From NCBI GenBank assembly GCA_020631735.1, contig CM036231.1:5421831-5485830 (forward strand): a stretch of DNA of 64,000 nt, read 5' to 3'. The notes beneath the pieces are model-generated. The model was not told where the DNA came from. It worked only from the letters and a program-made list of their open reading frames with translations, and did not search any database. The position numbers and the translations under genes were made by a program. The stretch is from Saccharum officinarum. Its lineage: Eukaryota > Streptophyta > Magnoliopsida > Poales > Poaceae. Shown one piece after another: positions 1 to 11,662 of the stretch (its first letter is position 1; each line of letters begins with the position of its first letter).

Positions 1-390
1 GGTGTCAATGATAAAAATCTTCTTTCTTCTTTTGTCTCTTGTTTCTTTCCTTCCCCTTCCTCCTCTCTCGCTGCCACTATTGGCCATGGCATTGTCGGTC
101 CACAAGCTCGCCTGCCCGACACGATGGCATGGTGGGCCGATGTGCTGGTGCACCTAGCACGTCAACTCCCTCCTGCGCGGCCTTTGTGTGTGCGGTAGGT
201 GCTCTAATGCTCAAGCGTCGATCGAGTAATGGCGGGCTTATGTGGTTGCGACTGTTCTGATTTTAGTGATGGTGCGTCGATTCCAGTCGCAACGGCAGTG
301 GACTTGTGATCGAGAGCGCAGTGGACATAGATGAACATCGAGAGGAAACTATCCTTGGTGAGGAAAGGGGGTCAGATGAGGGAACGAGCG
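1..390. other. Intergenic, no gene recognised
   Basis: Mixed-composition sequence with only short open frames and no recognisable protein motif or clear repeat end. It may be the edge of a larger element that starts outside the window. Confidence 0.5.
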
Positions 391-507
391 AGTGCTCGTT
401 TGGTCAGTAGCACGAGTCGTGCACTCGGCCACCCCGGGTTCGATCCCGGTGCCCGCATTTCTATGTACAGTGCATGGGAATAGGGAATCTTCCCGGTTAA
501 AAAAAGG
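391..507 (+). repeat. tRNA-derived SINE-like remnant
   Basis: Positions 437-447 read GGTTCGATCCC, a good pol III B box. An A-box-like TGGTCAGTAG lies at 401-410. The tract ends in an A-rich run near 500. It does not fold as a full tRNA, so I read it as a decayed SINE. No target-site duplication was found. Confidence 0.4.
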
Positions 508-668
508 GAGGTGGGGATTAGATGAGTCTTCTCTTTCTCTGAGCGAGAGTGGAGAGATGTTCGGAGATTGATAAAGAATAGTAACGGTATTACCTCCTAG
601 TAAGTAAGGAATGAGAAAAAGAATTTGGAGCTTATTTTTTCATTCAATTTCTATATATGACAGTTTTA

Positions 669-1091
669 GAGCATCTCCAATAGTTTCCCAAAACAACAAT
701 AAGTAAATCAATGAGTTTTCAAGTAGCTAAAAAAATGTTAGGAGCATATTTGTTGAGCTTACCAACAGTTTTTAAAATCTTGATCTAAAATATGGAAGGC
801 AATTTGCATAAGTAATCTTGTAATATTTTCAAATCACACTAACCACTTTTATACTTTTTTCTTTCTTGTATATTTCCATTAGAAACCCCGTCCTACCTCT
901 TATTCTTTTCCATATCTTTCCATGTTCGGATTCATCGATCGATACACGTGTATATTTCCACGGATTAGGTCGATTTTTACCAAGCGCGGAAAGATTGTGA
1001 GTTAAGATAGGAAGTTGTTGCAGAGCAAGTTTTTCAATCTTACTAAAAAATTAAGATTGAGAGTGTGTTTTTAAAACTCTTGGAGATGTTC
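669..1091. mobile_element. Tourist-like MITE (TSD TTA)
   Basis: The element begins GAGCATCTCCAAT and ends with the near-inverse GGAGATGTTC. It is flanked by TTA at 666-668 and 1092-1094. A 3-bp TWA duplication with GAGCATCTCC termini fits PIF/Harbinger-type Tourist MITEs. The interior is AT-rich and noncoding. Confidence 0.7.
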
Positions 1092-1194
1092 TTAGAAATA
1101 GAAGATTGATTTTCTTAATTGATAATGCTATGGGTAGGGCGTATCAGTCCGGCTACCCAGTTCCCTGCGTAGCGATTGGGTCCAAACAGATAAC

Positions 1195-1429
1195 GGGCCT
1201 GTGGCCTCTCCAACTCATCTGCCTGCTGCGAACATCCTCACTCCCGACTGCAGCGGCAGCTTTCACCGCGCTGTCCGCTCGCAGCGGCCGTGTCCGCCAC
1301 ACCATCCACATACCGCGCGTGCCGTCCACCGGCCCCACTCTACCACGACCATCCCCGTCGTGCCCCACCCCGCGCCACGCCCTGCCCCAATCTCGTGCAG
1401 CGCTGCGGCTCCATCATATCTCGCGCTGC
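1195..1429. repeat. Unclassified repeat family, copy A, left part
   Basis: A GC-rich, proline/arginine-biased tract that resembles, by composition and repeated CCGTGCCCC-like words, the tract left of the copia element at 14200-14480 and the one at 59690-60080. It is cut off by the LTR at 1430 and resumes at 3999. The outer boundary is not resolved. Open frames here reflect GC bias and are not called as genes. Confidence 0.45.
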
Positions 1430-3998
1430 TGAAAGGTCCTTGTTTGGTTTTGGTAATTGAGTGACAACTTAGGTGGACTAATTGTGTTTTATGTGAGATA
1501 CACAGGTGATTAGTCCACAGGTACATGTGTGTGAGCAACATATGCCATGGAGGTGGAAATGACTTGGAGATGTTGCAAAGCTTGCACATGTAATGATGGA
1601 GGAGCTTATTGCACGTGAGACATGACATTGAGTCATGTGATCAAGGTGGAGAAGATCAAGACATGACTTAGCTCGATGGACCGGTTGCAAGTGTGAAGGG
1701 CAAGTCAGAGGCTTTGAAGCGAGAGACTGCGTGTGACGGTGAAGCTTGAGCAAGACTTGGCGCCGATGGACCAATGCAACGGTGAAGAGTAAGTGAGGTC
1801 AAGATCGATGAACCAATACGGTCACATGATGATATAAAGTGGATCATATCATTTAGTGATTGGTTGGTGCATGTGTTGCATCAACATCGAAGAAGAGGAA
1901 TGGAATGCGCAAGGCAAAGGTATAACCTAGGGCATTTTATTTCACCGGTCAAAGGTTGTGTAGAGAAGTGTATGACCGGGTTTAGGATAGATGGCCGTAC
2001 TATCAAGAGGGGCAAACTTGTTTGCATATCGGTCATCTAGTGCAACTCGAGTGATCTAACTATGCATCGCTAGGATCAAGTAGCGTGGCAAGTTGAGTGG
2101 TTAACTCCTTTAAAATGATTGTGAAAATGCTAACACACATGCACATGGTGTTGTACACTTGGTGGTGTTGGCACATTTGCAAAGGAGGTGTCGTTTGAGA
2201 GGTGGAGAAGTGTGGAGACTCTCTCTCCCTCTTGCCGAGCTTGCGAGACAGGATTCGGCGAAGAAACAGAGGCGAACTGAGGTCTCTGGGGTGACCGGAC
2301 GCTGGATCGGACGCGGTCACGGTATGACCGGACACGTTCGGGCAGTGGCAGCAGCAGTCAGGCGTGGGTCGCTAGGGTTTTGCACCAGCGTGTCCGGTCA
2401 CTCGCGGGACCGGCGCGTCCGGTCAGGTGCTAGAGGGACAGCGAATGCGAAGGGTCGATCAGACATGGTGGCGCGTCTGGTCACGATCGACCGGACGCGT
2501 CCGGCCGTGCGTGGGTGCTTACTAAACTCAAACCGGGCGCCGGGTGTAACACGTCTGGTCAACTTTAGCAGCGTGTCCAGTTGATGCTTCGCGAGCGCAG
2601 GCGCTGTGCGATCGGCGCGTCCGGTCGATTGAGCAGCGCGTCCGGTCGCTCGATGACCGTTAGGGCGCTGAGTCGACCGTTGAGATCACGCGAACGACGT
2701 TGAACGCAGGGCGACACATGGACGGCTGCGAGTAACCGGACGCGGTGCAGCACGTCCGGTCGATCCGAAAGACGCCCAGTGAAGGGGCCAACGGCTATAT
2801 TCGTTTGTGGGGCTATAAATACTTATGGTGGCCGACCTTGGCTGGCGCTTGACACCCTTTGGGACTTAGTGTCCATGCTTTGGGAGTGCTAAGAGAGCCT
2901 CTAACTCACTTGTGCTTGCAAGAATGCGAATCGATTGCGAGTGAGTGTGATTCTAGTACGTTGCATCGTGAGGATTGCATCGAGTGACACTAGGTGTTCG
3001 AGTTGCAAGCCGGTGGTGCTTGTTACTCTTGGAGGTTGCTACCTCCTAGACGGCTTGGTGGCTTGAGGCTCCGTCGAAGCTCGCAATAAGATTGTGCGAG
3101 GCTCCGGAGAAGCTTTGTGAGGGGCATTGTGCTCGCTCCGCGGGAGCCGCGAAGAGCAACTCTAGTAAAGCGAGACGCGAAGGGCGATAAGTAGTCCGGC
3201 CAGGTCAAGTGCTAGAGCTCGTGGCTTGGAGGATCCCCATCTTGTGAGTGGATGTGTGGCACCCGCTGAGGGTTTGACTCTTGATAGTCAATTAGCTCGT
3301 GATCCAACAAGTGGGTGTATCGCCACAACGAGAAGAGCCAGAGGACCGGCGACAACCTTGGAGCTTGTCTCAACGGGGACTAGCGTGTTGGCAAACACGT
3401 GAACCTCGGGATAGAAATCTTCGTGTCAACCTTGTTCATCCCGTTGGTTTGCAATCCCCGAAACACAAGCTTGTATTACTTTTCACGTATATACTTTGTG
3501 CTTGTGTAGTTGCTCTCATATCTAGTTGTGTTTGTGCAACTAGCTAGTTATCTTCTTGCTTGTGTAGCATAGAAGTAGCTCCCATTGCGTGAATAATTTG
3601 GTTTGTGTAATCTTGTTAGTCACATTGCTTAGTTTGTGTAGCTAAGTAATTTGCGCTATCTAATTTAGCATTGGTTGCCTTGTTATTGAGCATCGCTAGT
3701 GAGCCTAGGAGCTTTGTGCTTTTGCTTACTAGTTGTGTAGGAGCTCCCCCGGTTGGCAAAGTATTAGTGCATAGGTTTATGTGACCTTTGCTCTAGAATT
3801 GATTAGGTGAGCTCTTACTAAACTTAGCACCTTAGTTGCTTAATTAGGATCTTTACAAGGTGCTAGAGAACTTAGGTAGAGGGGTGTAGTCTTGGCTAGA
3901 TCGATAGATTTAATTATGCACTTGTTTCGGTTAGCCAACGCAATCAAATTTTAGAAAGGATTATTCACCCCCCTCTAGTCCACCATCTTGACCCTACA
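1430..3998 (+). mobile_element. Copia (SIRE/Maximus-like) solo LTR
   Basis: It starts TGAAAGGTCCTTGTTTGG and ends CACCCCCCTCTAG...CCCTACA, the same plan as the LTRs of the complete element at 14489-24807 (TGAAAGCCCAAGTTTGG ... CCTTACA). Flanks are GCTGC (1425-1429) and GCTAC (3999-4003), a 5-bp duplication with one mismatch. No internal domain is present, so this is a solo LTR of 2569 bp. A TATAAATA box lies at 2814-2821, downstream of an inverted array of GCGTCCGGTC/GACCGGACGC motifs at about 2280-2770. It interrupts copy A of the unclassified repeat. Confidence 0.8.
2814..2821 (+). promoter_or_regulatory. LTR TATA box
   Basis: TATAAATA lies just downstream of the CpG-rich motif array of the solo LTR. 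It matches in context the TATA boxes of the complete element. Confidence 0.55.
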
Positions 3999-4890
3999 GC
4001 TACGTAGGGCGTCCTTTGCCGTGCCCCCGTCCATCTTGGTTGTCGCAGCTACGGCGTGCACCACACCACCAGGAGGAGGTCGCCAGCCGTTGCTCTCAAC
4101 ATCCCCATGACCCGAACTTGCTGGCTACCGTAGTTCCACACCAGGTAAACCGTAGCTATTGGCGACGTTCTGTGTTTTTCAAGTGTTTTAGGAGTCTTAG
4201 AATTTGTGTTTCAAGTGTTTTATCTGGACGCTACAAAATTAGATCTGCGATGTTGCATGTGTTGTAATGATAATATATGCATGTTGTAAGCCTATGTTTC
4301 AAACGTATGTTTCAAGTATTTTATCTGGATGTTGCATATGTTTGCTATGGCTCTATACGCATGTTTCAAGCGTGTTTCAGATGTTTCAGACTTATGTTGC
4401 AAGTGTTTTATCTGGATGTTGTAAAAGTAGATCTCGATGTTGCATATGTTGCTATGGCTATACACGTATGTTTCAAGCGTATTTTTCAAGTGTTTTATCT
4501 GTTTCAAACGTATGTTGCAAGTGTTTTATCTTAATGTTTCAAAAGTAAATCTAGGAGAGCACATATTTCAATGAAGCCGGTGGCTGACGGACAGCTGCCT
4601 GCTGGTGTTGAAGGGCGTCGTCGAGAGTCACCGTGCGGGCACCTGTGGCCAGCTGACGCCTTCGTGGCGTGCATCCATAGACACGGCAGGTGACAAGACC
4701 CACGTGGGCCTGGGAATGAGCGCGGGTGCGGGATGGGCTGCTGGGGCGGGATGGGCACAGCGCTGTGCGACGTCCAGACACGGGGGCATGAGCACCGGAA
4801 AAGATGTAGACTCAGGTGATGGTATATGGTGCGAGATAACACGCGGGAGCTGCGTTTAGACGCGCCGTCCGTGCAGACGTTTGGGCGCTA
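3999..4890. repeat. Unclassified repeat family, copy A, right part
   Basis: After the LTR the family resumes with CTTGCTGGCTACC (near 4120) and GGCGACGTT (near 4160), both also present near 24827-24880 in copy B. A degenerate tandem array and a GC-rich tail ending CGTCCGTGCAGACGTTTGGGC then follow. No transposase or terminal inverted repeat was found, so the class is left open. Confidence 0.6.
4170..4555 (+). repeat. Degenerate short tandem repeat (copy A)
   Basis: Units like GTTTCAAGTGTTTTATCTGGATGTTGCA recur about every 20-45 bases with substitutions. Translation gives Cys/Phe/Val-rich frames on both strands, which are artefacts of the repeat. The same array occurs at 24880-25480 and 60085-60470. 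Confidence 0.75.
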
Positions 4891-4907
4891 TCCCTTCTGT
4901 TTTTTTA

Positions 4908-5084
4908 GGGCCTGCTTGGTTTGTGATTAAATTTTGCCACGTTAAAGATTTGACAGCCGAAAGTTGGGTAAAAAAATAGTCAAAGATTTGGCAAGCTAAA
5001 TGTGAGAGGTTAGCAAGTTTTAGTAGCAAACCAAATACTAGCAAAAACTTTGGCTTGCCAAGTCTTTAGCGTGGCAAAATTTGG
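4908..5084. mobile_element. Truncated MITE with internal inverted repeat
   Basis: GGGCCTGCTTGGTTTG at the left leads into AAATTTTGCCACGTTAAAG. The inverse, CTTTAGCGTGGCAAAATTT, ends the segment. The expected right terminus is missing because another MITE starts at about 5084. Confidence 0.5.
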
Positions 5085-5496
5085 GCCCTGTTTAGTTCCC
5101 ACCCAAAAACTTTTCACCTCGTCCCATCGAATATTATGCATAGAACATTAAATATAGATAAAAAATAACTAATTGCATAGTTTGCATGGATTTTGCGAGA
5201 CAACTCTTTTAAGCCTAAATAGTCCATGATTAGCCATAATTGCTACAGTACACATGTGCTAATGACGAATTAATTAGGCTTAACAAATTCATCTCGCTGT
5301 TTTCAGGCGAGTTATGTAATTAGTTTTTTATTAGTATGCGAACACCCCTTCCGACATCCCATGAAACATCCGATGTGACACCCACCAAAGACCTTATGCA
5401 ATTAGTTATTTTTTTATTTATATTTAATGCTCTATACATATGTCAAACATTCGTTGAGACGGGATGAAAAGTTTTTGGTGGCAACTAAACAGGGCT
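5084..5496. mobile_element. MITE with CCCTGTTTAGTT termini
   Basis: The left end GGCCCTGTTTAGTTCCCACC and the right end GGTGGCAACTAAACAGGGC are inverted repeats, extended by AAAAACTTTTCA on both sides. The interior has a common grass MITE word (AATAACTAATTGCATAG). The right end lies about 410 bp upstream of the putative CPN20 TATA box. The TSD is not clear. Confidence 0.65.
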
Positions 5497-5907
5497 TCTG
5501 ATAGAGGAGCCGTTCGGCTGTGCTGATAAGCCGGCTGAAAAACACGGTTGGCTAATTTATTATGAGAGAAAAATACTGTTCTAGCAAAAAAAACAAACTG
5601 AAAAAAACGAATTATAATCCGAATAAACAGGACCAAAGTTTGTCAGCTGCCAAACAGGGGTCTAGGCCATTTCAAACCCAGTCCCTAGGACGTTCCAGAA
5701 CCATCCGGTCGCTACGCACCAGGCACGCACCACCAACCAACCAAAGCCAAGCGGTTAACCCCGCTCGGTATAGGCCGGTACCGTAACCCTCCGGAGCAGC
5801 TTACCCCGCCCAAATCCATCCAAACTAGTCGAAACTCCCGTGCGCAAGCCCAAATCGGTGCAGGGTAACCGGGCGGCCGCGGCGCAGCGGACGCGCTGGC
5901 GTTGGGG

Positions 5908-5916
5908 ATAAAAAGG
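5908..5916 (+). promoter_or_regulatory. Putative TATA-like box of CPN20
   Basis: ATAAAAAGG lies about 140 bp upstream of the putative 5' UTR splice donor, between a GC-rich stretch and a pyrimidine-rich leader. The position fits a core promoter, but no transcript evidence is available. Confidence 0.4.
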
Positions 5917-6052
5917 TGGGGCTGGGCTTTAGCTCGACGCCGCTGCTCTACTCTCCTAGCATAGGGTTTATCTTCTCCCGTCCTCTGCCCCCAACTCTTC
6001 TCACACACGGCAGCCGGATTCCGAAGCAGCCACAGGCGGCCCCAGCCATAAG

Positions 6053-6469
6053 GTACCACCCTCTGGGATTCTCCCTTGCTGGGTGTTGGATTTGGCGGGT
6101 TTAGGAGTGGGATTGGGGAGTCAGTTTGATGTGCTCCGATCCAATTGGGGTCCCTCTTTTCTCGTTTTGTGGATCGGCGTGTAGATTCAGTTAGGTGTTT
6201 GGTACTGCAATAGGCGCGCTTGATTTAATTGAGTTCTCCTATGTGCGTGGATCGAATGGACTATAATCTGCTCTAGGTGCGAGGGGGGATTGGTTGACTA
6301 ATGCAGTTTTTTTTTTCTGCGGTTGAATCTGAAGAAATTGGCACTTATTTTTCGTTGTTTCCGTCATTTCTCTAGTTTCAATTGAGATTTCGATGTTGTG
6401 ACATTGCCCTGGATGTTAGGTTGGTTTTTGACCAATTTAAGCTCAGTTCGTGTCTGTCTGAAACTGCAG
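6053..6469 (+). other. Putative 5' UTR intron of CPN20
   Basis: The donor is AAG|GTACCA at 6053. The interior is T-rich, and the acceptor CTGCAG ends at 6469. This leaves a 30-nt leader before the ATG at 6500. The candidate donor, T-rich body and acceptor together suggest a leader intron, but splicing is inferred. Confidence 0.5.
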
Positions 6470-6499
6470 CTTCTAATCGTTCAGAGAGCACACGCGAGA

Positions 6500-9400
6500 A
6501 TGTCGTCGGTGCAGCTCTCTGGTGCTGGAGTCGCCGCTGTGGCCTTCACGAACAAGGGCCTAGTCTCTCAGCCCGCAACGCTCCGGGTCTGCTCATCGAG
6601 GCGCTCCGTCCGTAGCCTGGTCGTGAAGGCTGCCACTGTCGTCACCCCAAAGGTATACAGACGTAGTCTGTGGCTTTGGGTTGCATCGTGCGCCCAATTT
6701 TAGCCTGAATGCTCACGATTCACTTCCAAGTGTTTTGTAGAATGTAGTTATGCTTGTGTATGGCTTTCAGCATTGAGTTCACTATGATGTCATGTTGCAG
6801 TACACTTCACTGAAGCCTCTGGGAGATAGGGTGCTTGTGAAGCTTGGTGCTGCCGAAGAGAAGACAGTTGGTGGCATCTTGCTTCCATCTACCGCGCAGA
6901 CTAAACCGCAAGGAGGTGAGGTTGTTGCTGTTGGAGAGGGAAGGACCATTGGGGACAAGAAAGTAGCGGTTGATATAAAGGTAAATCATTGTTTCTGGTG
7001 GATTAGTAACTTTTAATTAATGTCTAATCCATATGCCTCTGTTATTGCTGGTGGGAACTGGTAAATATGGATATGATTAGATGAGGTTCCATGCTTGTAG
7101 CCATCAACAACAACAACATAGCCTTTTGTCCCAAGCAAGTTGGGGTAGGTTTCATGCTTGTAGCCATAACTTAATTTAATGCGTGTGAAGGGTAAGGAAG
7201 CTAGCCGAGCCAACTAGGATTCGTCTAGGTAGCTGGAACGTAGGGTCCCTAACGGGTAAGCTAAGAGAGCTAGTCGATGCAGCAATTAGGAGGTGTGTAA
7301 ATATTCTATGCGTTCATGAGACTAAATGGAAGGGCCAGAAGGCGAAGGAGGTGGAGAATACTGGCTTCAAACTTTGTTTCACGGGGTCAACATCAGGTAG
7401 GAATGGTGTAGGCATCTTGATTGATAGGAGCCTTAAGGATAGAGTCGTTGATGTTAGGAGGCAAGGCGACCGGATTATCTTGGTCAAGCTGGTAGTTGGA
7501 GATTCGGTTCTGAATGTGATCAGTGCTTATGCCCCTCAGGTAGGTCTTAGCGAGGGCACCAAGAGGCAGTTTTGGGAAGCTCTTGATAGGATGGTTAGTG
7601 CCGTGCCTATCAGCGAGAAACTCTTCATAGGAGGAGACCTCAATGGCCATGTTGGTGCGATTAATGTAGGTTTCGAGCGGGTGCATGGGGGGTTTGGATA
7701 TGTGGTAGTAGGAATCAAGAGGGGGAGGATGTTTTGAACTTCGCGTTGGCCTATGACTTGTTGATAGTGAACACCCTCTTTAGGGAGAGGGAATCCCATC
7801 TAGTGACCTTTCGTAGTGGACAGCACTCGAGCCAAATCGACTTTATACTTGCAAGGAGGGAGGATAGACGTGCTTGCTTTGATAGTAAGGTGTTACCTGG
7901 GGAGTGTGTTGTCTCTCAACACAAGCTTGTGGTGGCGGACTTTCACTTTTGGGTACGTGTCCACCGGGACAAACAGGCCAAGATTGCGAGAACGAAGTGG
8001 TGGAAGCTTAGAGGGAAAGCAACGCAAATGTTTAAGGAGAGGATGTTAGACGAGGGGCCTTAGGAAGAAGGAGAAGATGCCGATGACATGTGGCTAAAGA
8101 TGGCAACATGTGTCCGGAAGGTGGCTTCGGAAGTGTTTGGCGTGAGTAGGGGAGGCAGACGGGAAGCGAAAGACACATGGTGGTGGAATGACGAGGTGCA
8201 AAGGGCTATTAGGGAGAAGGAGTGTTTCAAGCGTCTCCACCATGACAAGAGTGCAGCCAACATCGAGGGCTATAAAATAGCGAAGAGGGTTGCAAAGCGA
8301 GCTGTGAGTGTAGCAAAAGGTCAGGCGTATGATGACCTTTATCAGCGGCTAGGCACGAAGGAAGGGGAGAAGGACATTTATAGGATGGCTAGAATCCGCG
8401 AGAGGAAGACAAGGGACATCAATCAAATAAAATGCATTAAAGATGAGACAGATCGACTTCTGGTGAAGGATGAGGAGATCAAGGACAGATGGAGAGAGCA
8501 TTTCGACAAATTGTTTAATGGGGAGAATGAGGTCCTACCCTTGAGTTGGACGACTCATTTGACGATACCAACAGACGCTTTGAGGATAAAGGGAGGTAAA
8601 GCGATGGGTCCTGATGGTATCCCTATTGAGGTGTGGAGATGCCTAGACGCCAGAGCGATAGTATGGTTAACTAAGCTTTTTAACCTTATTTTTCGGTCTA
8701 ACAAGATGCCTGAAGAATGGAGAAGTATATTAGTACCTATCTTCAAGAACAAGGGAGATGTTCAAAGTTGTACTAACTACCGTGGGATTAAGTTGATGAG
8801 CCATAGGATGAAGCTCTGGGAGAGTTATCGAGCATCGCCTAAGGAGAGTGGCTCATGTGACCCAAAATCAGTTTGAGTTCATGCCTGGTAGGTCGACCAT
8901 GGAGGCGATTTTCTTATTACGACAATTGATGGAGAGATATAGGGAACAAAAGGACTTGCACATGGTCTTTATTGGCCTCGAGAAGGCATATGACAAAGTA
9001 CCGAGAAATGTCATGTGGTGGGCCTTGGAAAAGCATAAAGTCCCAACTAAGTATGTTACCCTCATCAAGGATATGTACAGGGATGTGGTGACGTTTGTCC
9101 GAACATGTGATGGCGACACCAGTAACTTTCTAATTAAAACAGGACTGCATCAGGGGTCAGCTTTGAGCCCTTATTTATTTGCTTTGGTGATGGATGAGGC
9201 CACAAGGGATATACAAGGTGATATCCCTTGGTGTATGCTCTTTGCTGATGATGTGGTGTTAGTTGACGACAGTAGGACATGGGTTAATAGGAAGTTAGAA
9301 CTATGGAGACACACGTTAGAGTCGAAAGGGTTCAGACTTAGTAGGACTAAGACCGAGTACATGAGGTGCGATTTCAGCGTGACTAGACATGAGGAGGGAG

Positions 9401-11631
9401 ACGTTAGCCTCGATGGGCAAGTGGTGGCCAAGAAGGAAACTTTTCGGTATTTAGGGTCGATGCTACAAAAGGATGGAGACATTGATGAAGATGTTAGGCA
9501 TAGAATTTCAGCCGGCTGGTTGAAATGACGTCAAACTTCTGGCGTCCTGTGTGACAAAAGGTGCCTCAGAAGCTGAAAGGTAAGTTCTATAGGACGACGA
9601 TTCGCCCGGTGATGTTATAAGGTGCTGAGTGTTGGCCTACAAAAAGGCGACATGTCCAATAATTGAGTGTAGCAGAGATGCGTATGTTGCGTTGGTGTTG
9701 TGGGCACACAAGGAGGGATAGAGTCCGGAACAACGATATTCGGGATAGGGTTGGGGTGGCACCAATTGAGGAGAAATTGATTCAACATCGGTTGAGATGG
9801 TTTGGACATGTCCAACGGAGGCCTCCTGAGGCGCCGGTGCGTAGTGAGGTTCTAAAGCGGGCCGATAATGTAAAGAGCGGTAGAGGTCGACCTAAACTAA
9901 CTTGGGACGAGTTCGTTAAGAGAGACCTTAAGGAGTGGAATATCTCCAAGGATTTAGCTATGGACTGGAGCGCTTGGAGACTGGCAATCAACGTGCCTGA
10001 ACCGTGATCTCTTTCTGTCCTGTGCCCTTTATGTCTCTTTATGTGTCTCCCTATTTCTCGTTTCTTTTGGGTTTCATCTCTAGCGTACCCCAACTTGCTT
10101 GGGACAAAAGGCTATGTTGTTGTGCGCCGATCAAGGATTTGGTGCTCACTAGTAGGCTTCATATTGCACAAACAAGAGCACACTGTTGAATTTTAATGCT
10201 GAATTGTCAAGGGAATTGTAAAATTGGAGGTTAAAGGTGGTTCTGTGGAATAGTCATTTGATACCTATATAATTTTACTTTTCTTATTGTTACTACGTAC
10301 TCTGTGCATCTGATAATTGTACTATAGAACTATTATTTTCCTTCTTATAGCTAATTTGTTACATGTTGCTTAGATACAAGCTGTATTTGTGAGATTGAGT
10401 TAGAGTAGTCATTGGAAGTGCAAAGCAAAAGATATAGCTAATTTCGTCACAGGGTGTATGGGTACAGGCTGTATCTGCAACTGCAAGCTAGTATAACTGA
10501 GTTTGAGTAGCCCTGAAGTTCCTTTGCTAGACTGCTAGATTAGCTATCAGGTTAGCAACCCTCACCTCAGCATATTTATAGCTAGTTATCCCTAGTTTAT
10601 CTCTAAAGACATGGAGATCAGCCACCCCCTTGCTAGCTTCTTTCCTATTTATAGCTCATGGTTCCTCTCACAAGAATTGAGGAGAAATTGATTCAACATC
10701 GGATGAGATGGTTTGGACATGTCCAACGGAGGCCTCCTGAGGCGCCGGTGCGTAGTGGAGTTCTAAAGCGGGCCGATAATGTAAAGAGCGGTAGAGGTCG
10801 ACCTAAACTAACTTGGGACGGGTCCGTTAAGAGAGATCTTAAGGAGTGGAATATCTCCAAGGATTTAGCTATGGACAGGAGCGCTTGGAGATTGGCAATC
10901 AACGTGCCTGAACCGTGACCTCTTTTTGTCTTGTGCCCTTTATGTCCCTTTATGTGTCTCCCTGTTTCTCGTCTCTTTTGGGTTTCATCTCTAGCCTACC
11001 CCAACTTGCTTGGGACAAAAGGCTATGTTGTTGTTGTTTGTTGTTGGTTCCTCTCACAAGAAGCTCAAGTGAGTGTTACTAGCAAGGAAAGCCAGGAGTT
11101 ACTATATCACAATCGACAATCGTGCTAACTTGAAGTTACAAAGCAATTTGTGTGTACAGTCTGCAATACATTGCCCACAATTTTTTTTATGATGCAACAC
11201 TGTTTATTTTGTGTGGAAATAGCATTCCCAAGCTTTTCGAAAGGTATATGGTTTGCGCTTAGGAATCCTCTAGATCTTTACAGAACTTACAACTGAATTG
11301 GATGGATAGAATTGCTGAACTGCACTGGGTTGTAGTTACACATCACATCAAGCTAGAACTTGCCTCAATCTTAGTAGCAAGCTGCACTTTGGTTGTCCTA
11401 CAAATGGTGCCCAAAATACCCACCAAATTTTGGCCTAGTTAAAGTGAAACTCTTGGCCAAATTTTTAGTTCGGTACTTCGGTTGTTTTGGACTCCAGTCC
11501 ATCCCAATATGTTACGTGGACCATGTGTTGGTACTACCAACTTTGGGTTTGCCAAGTTTTTTTTCTATCTACTTTTGCTTGAGCCCTAATTTTTTGGCCA
11601 TGTCCAGCTCTATAATTCTCTGTGCGTGTGC

Positions 11632-11662
<31 letters not shown>

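Noticed and set aside
437..447. Functional tRNA gene
   Set aside because: The B box is good but no complete cloverleaf can be drawn around it; more likely a SINE remnant.
4267..4548. Cys-rich small protein candidates
   Set aside because: They arise from ATGTTGCAAGTG-type tandem units, which recur at three loci without frame conservation.
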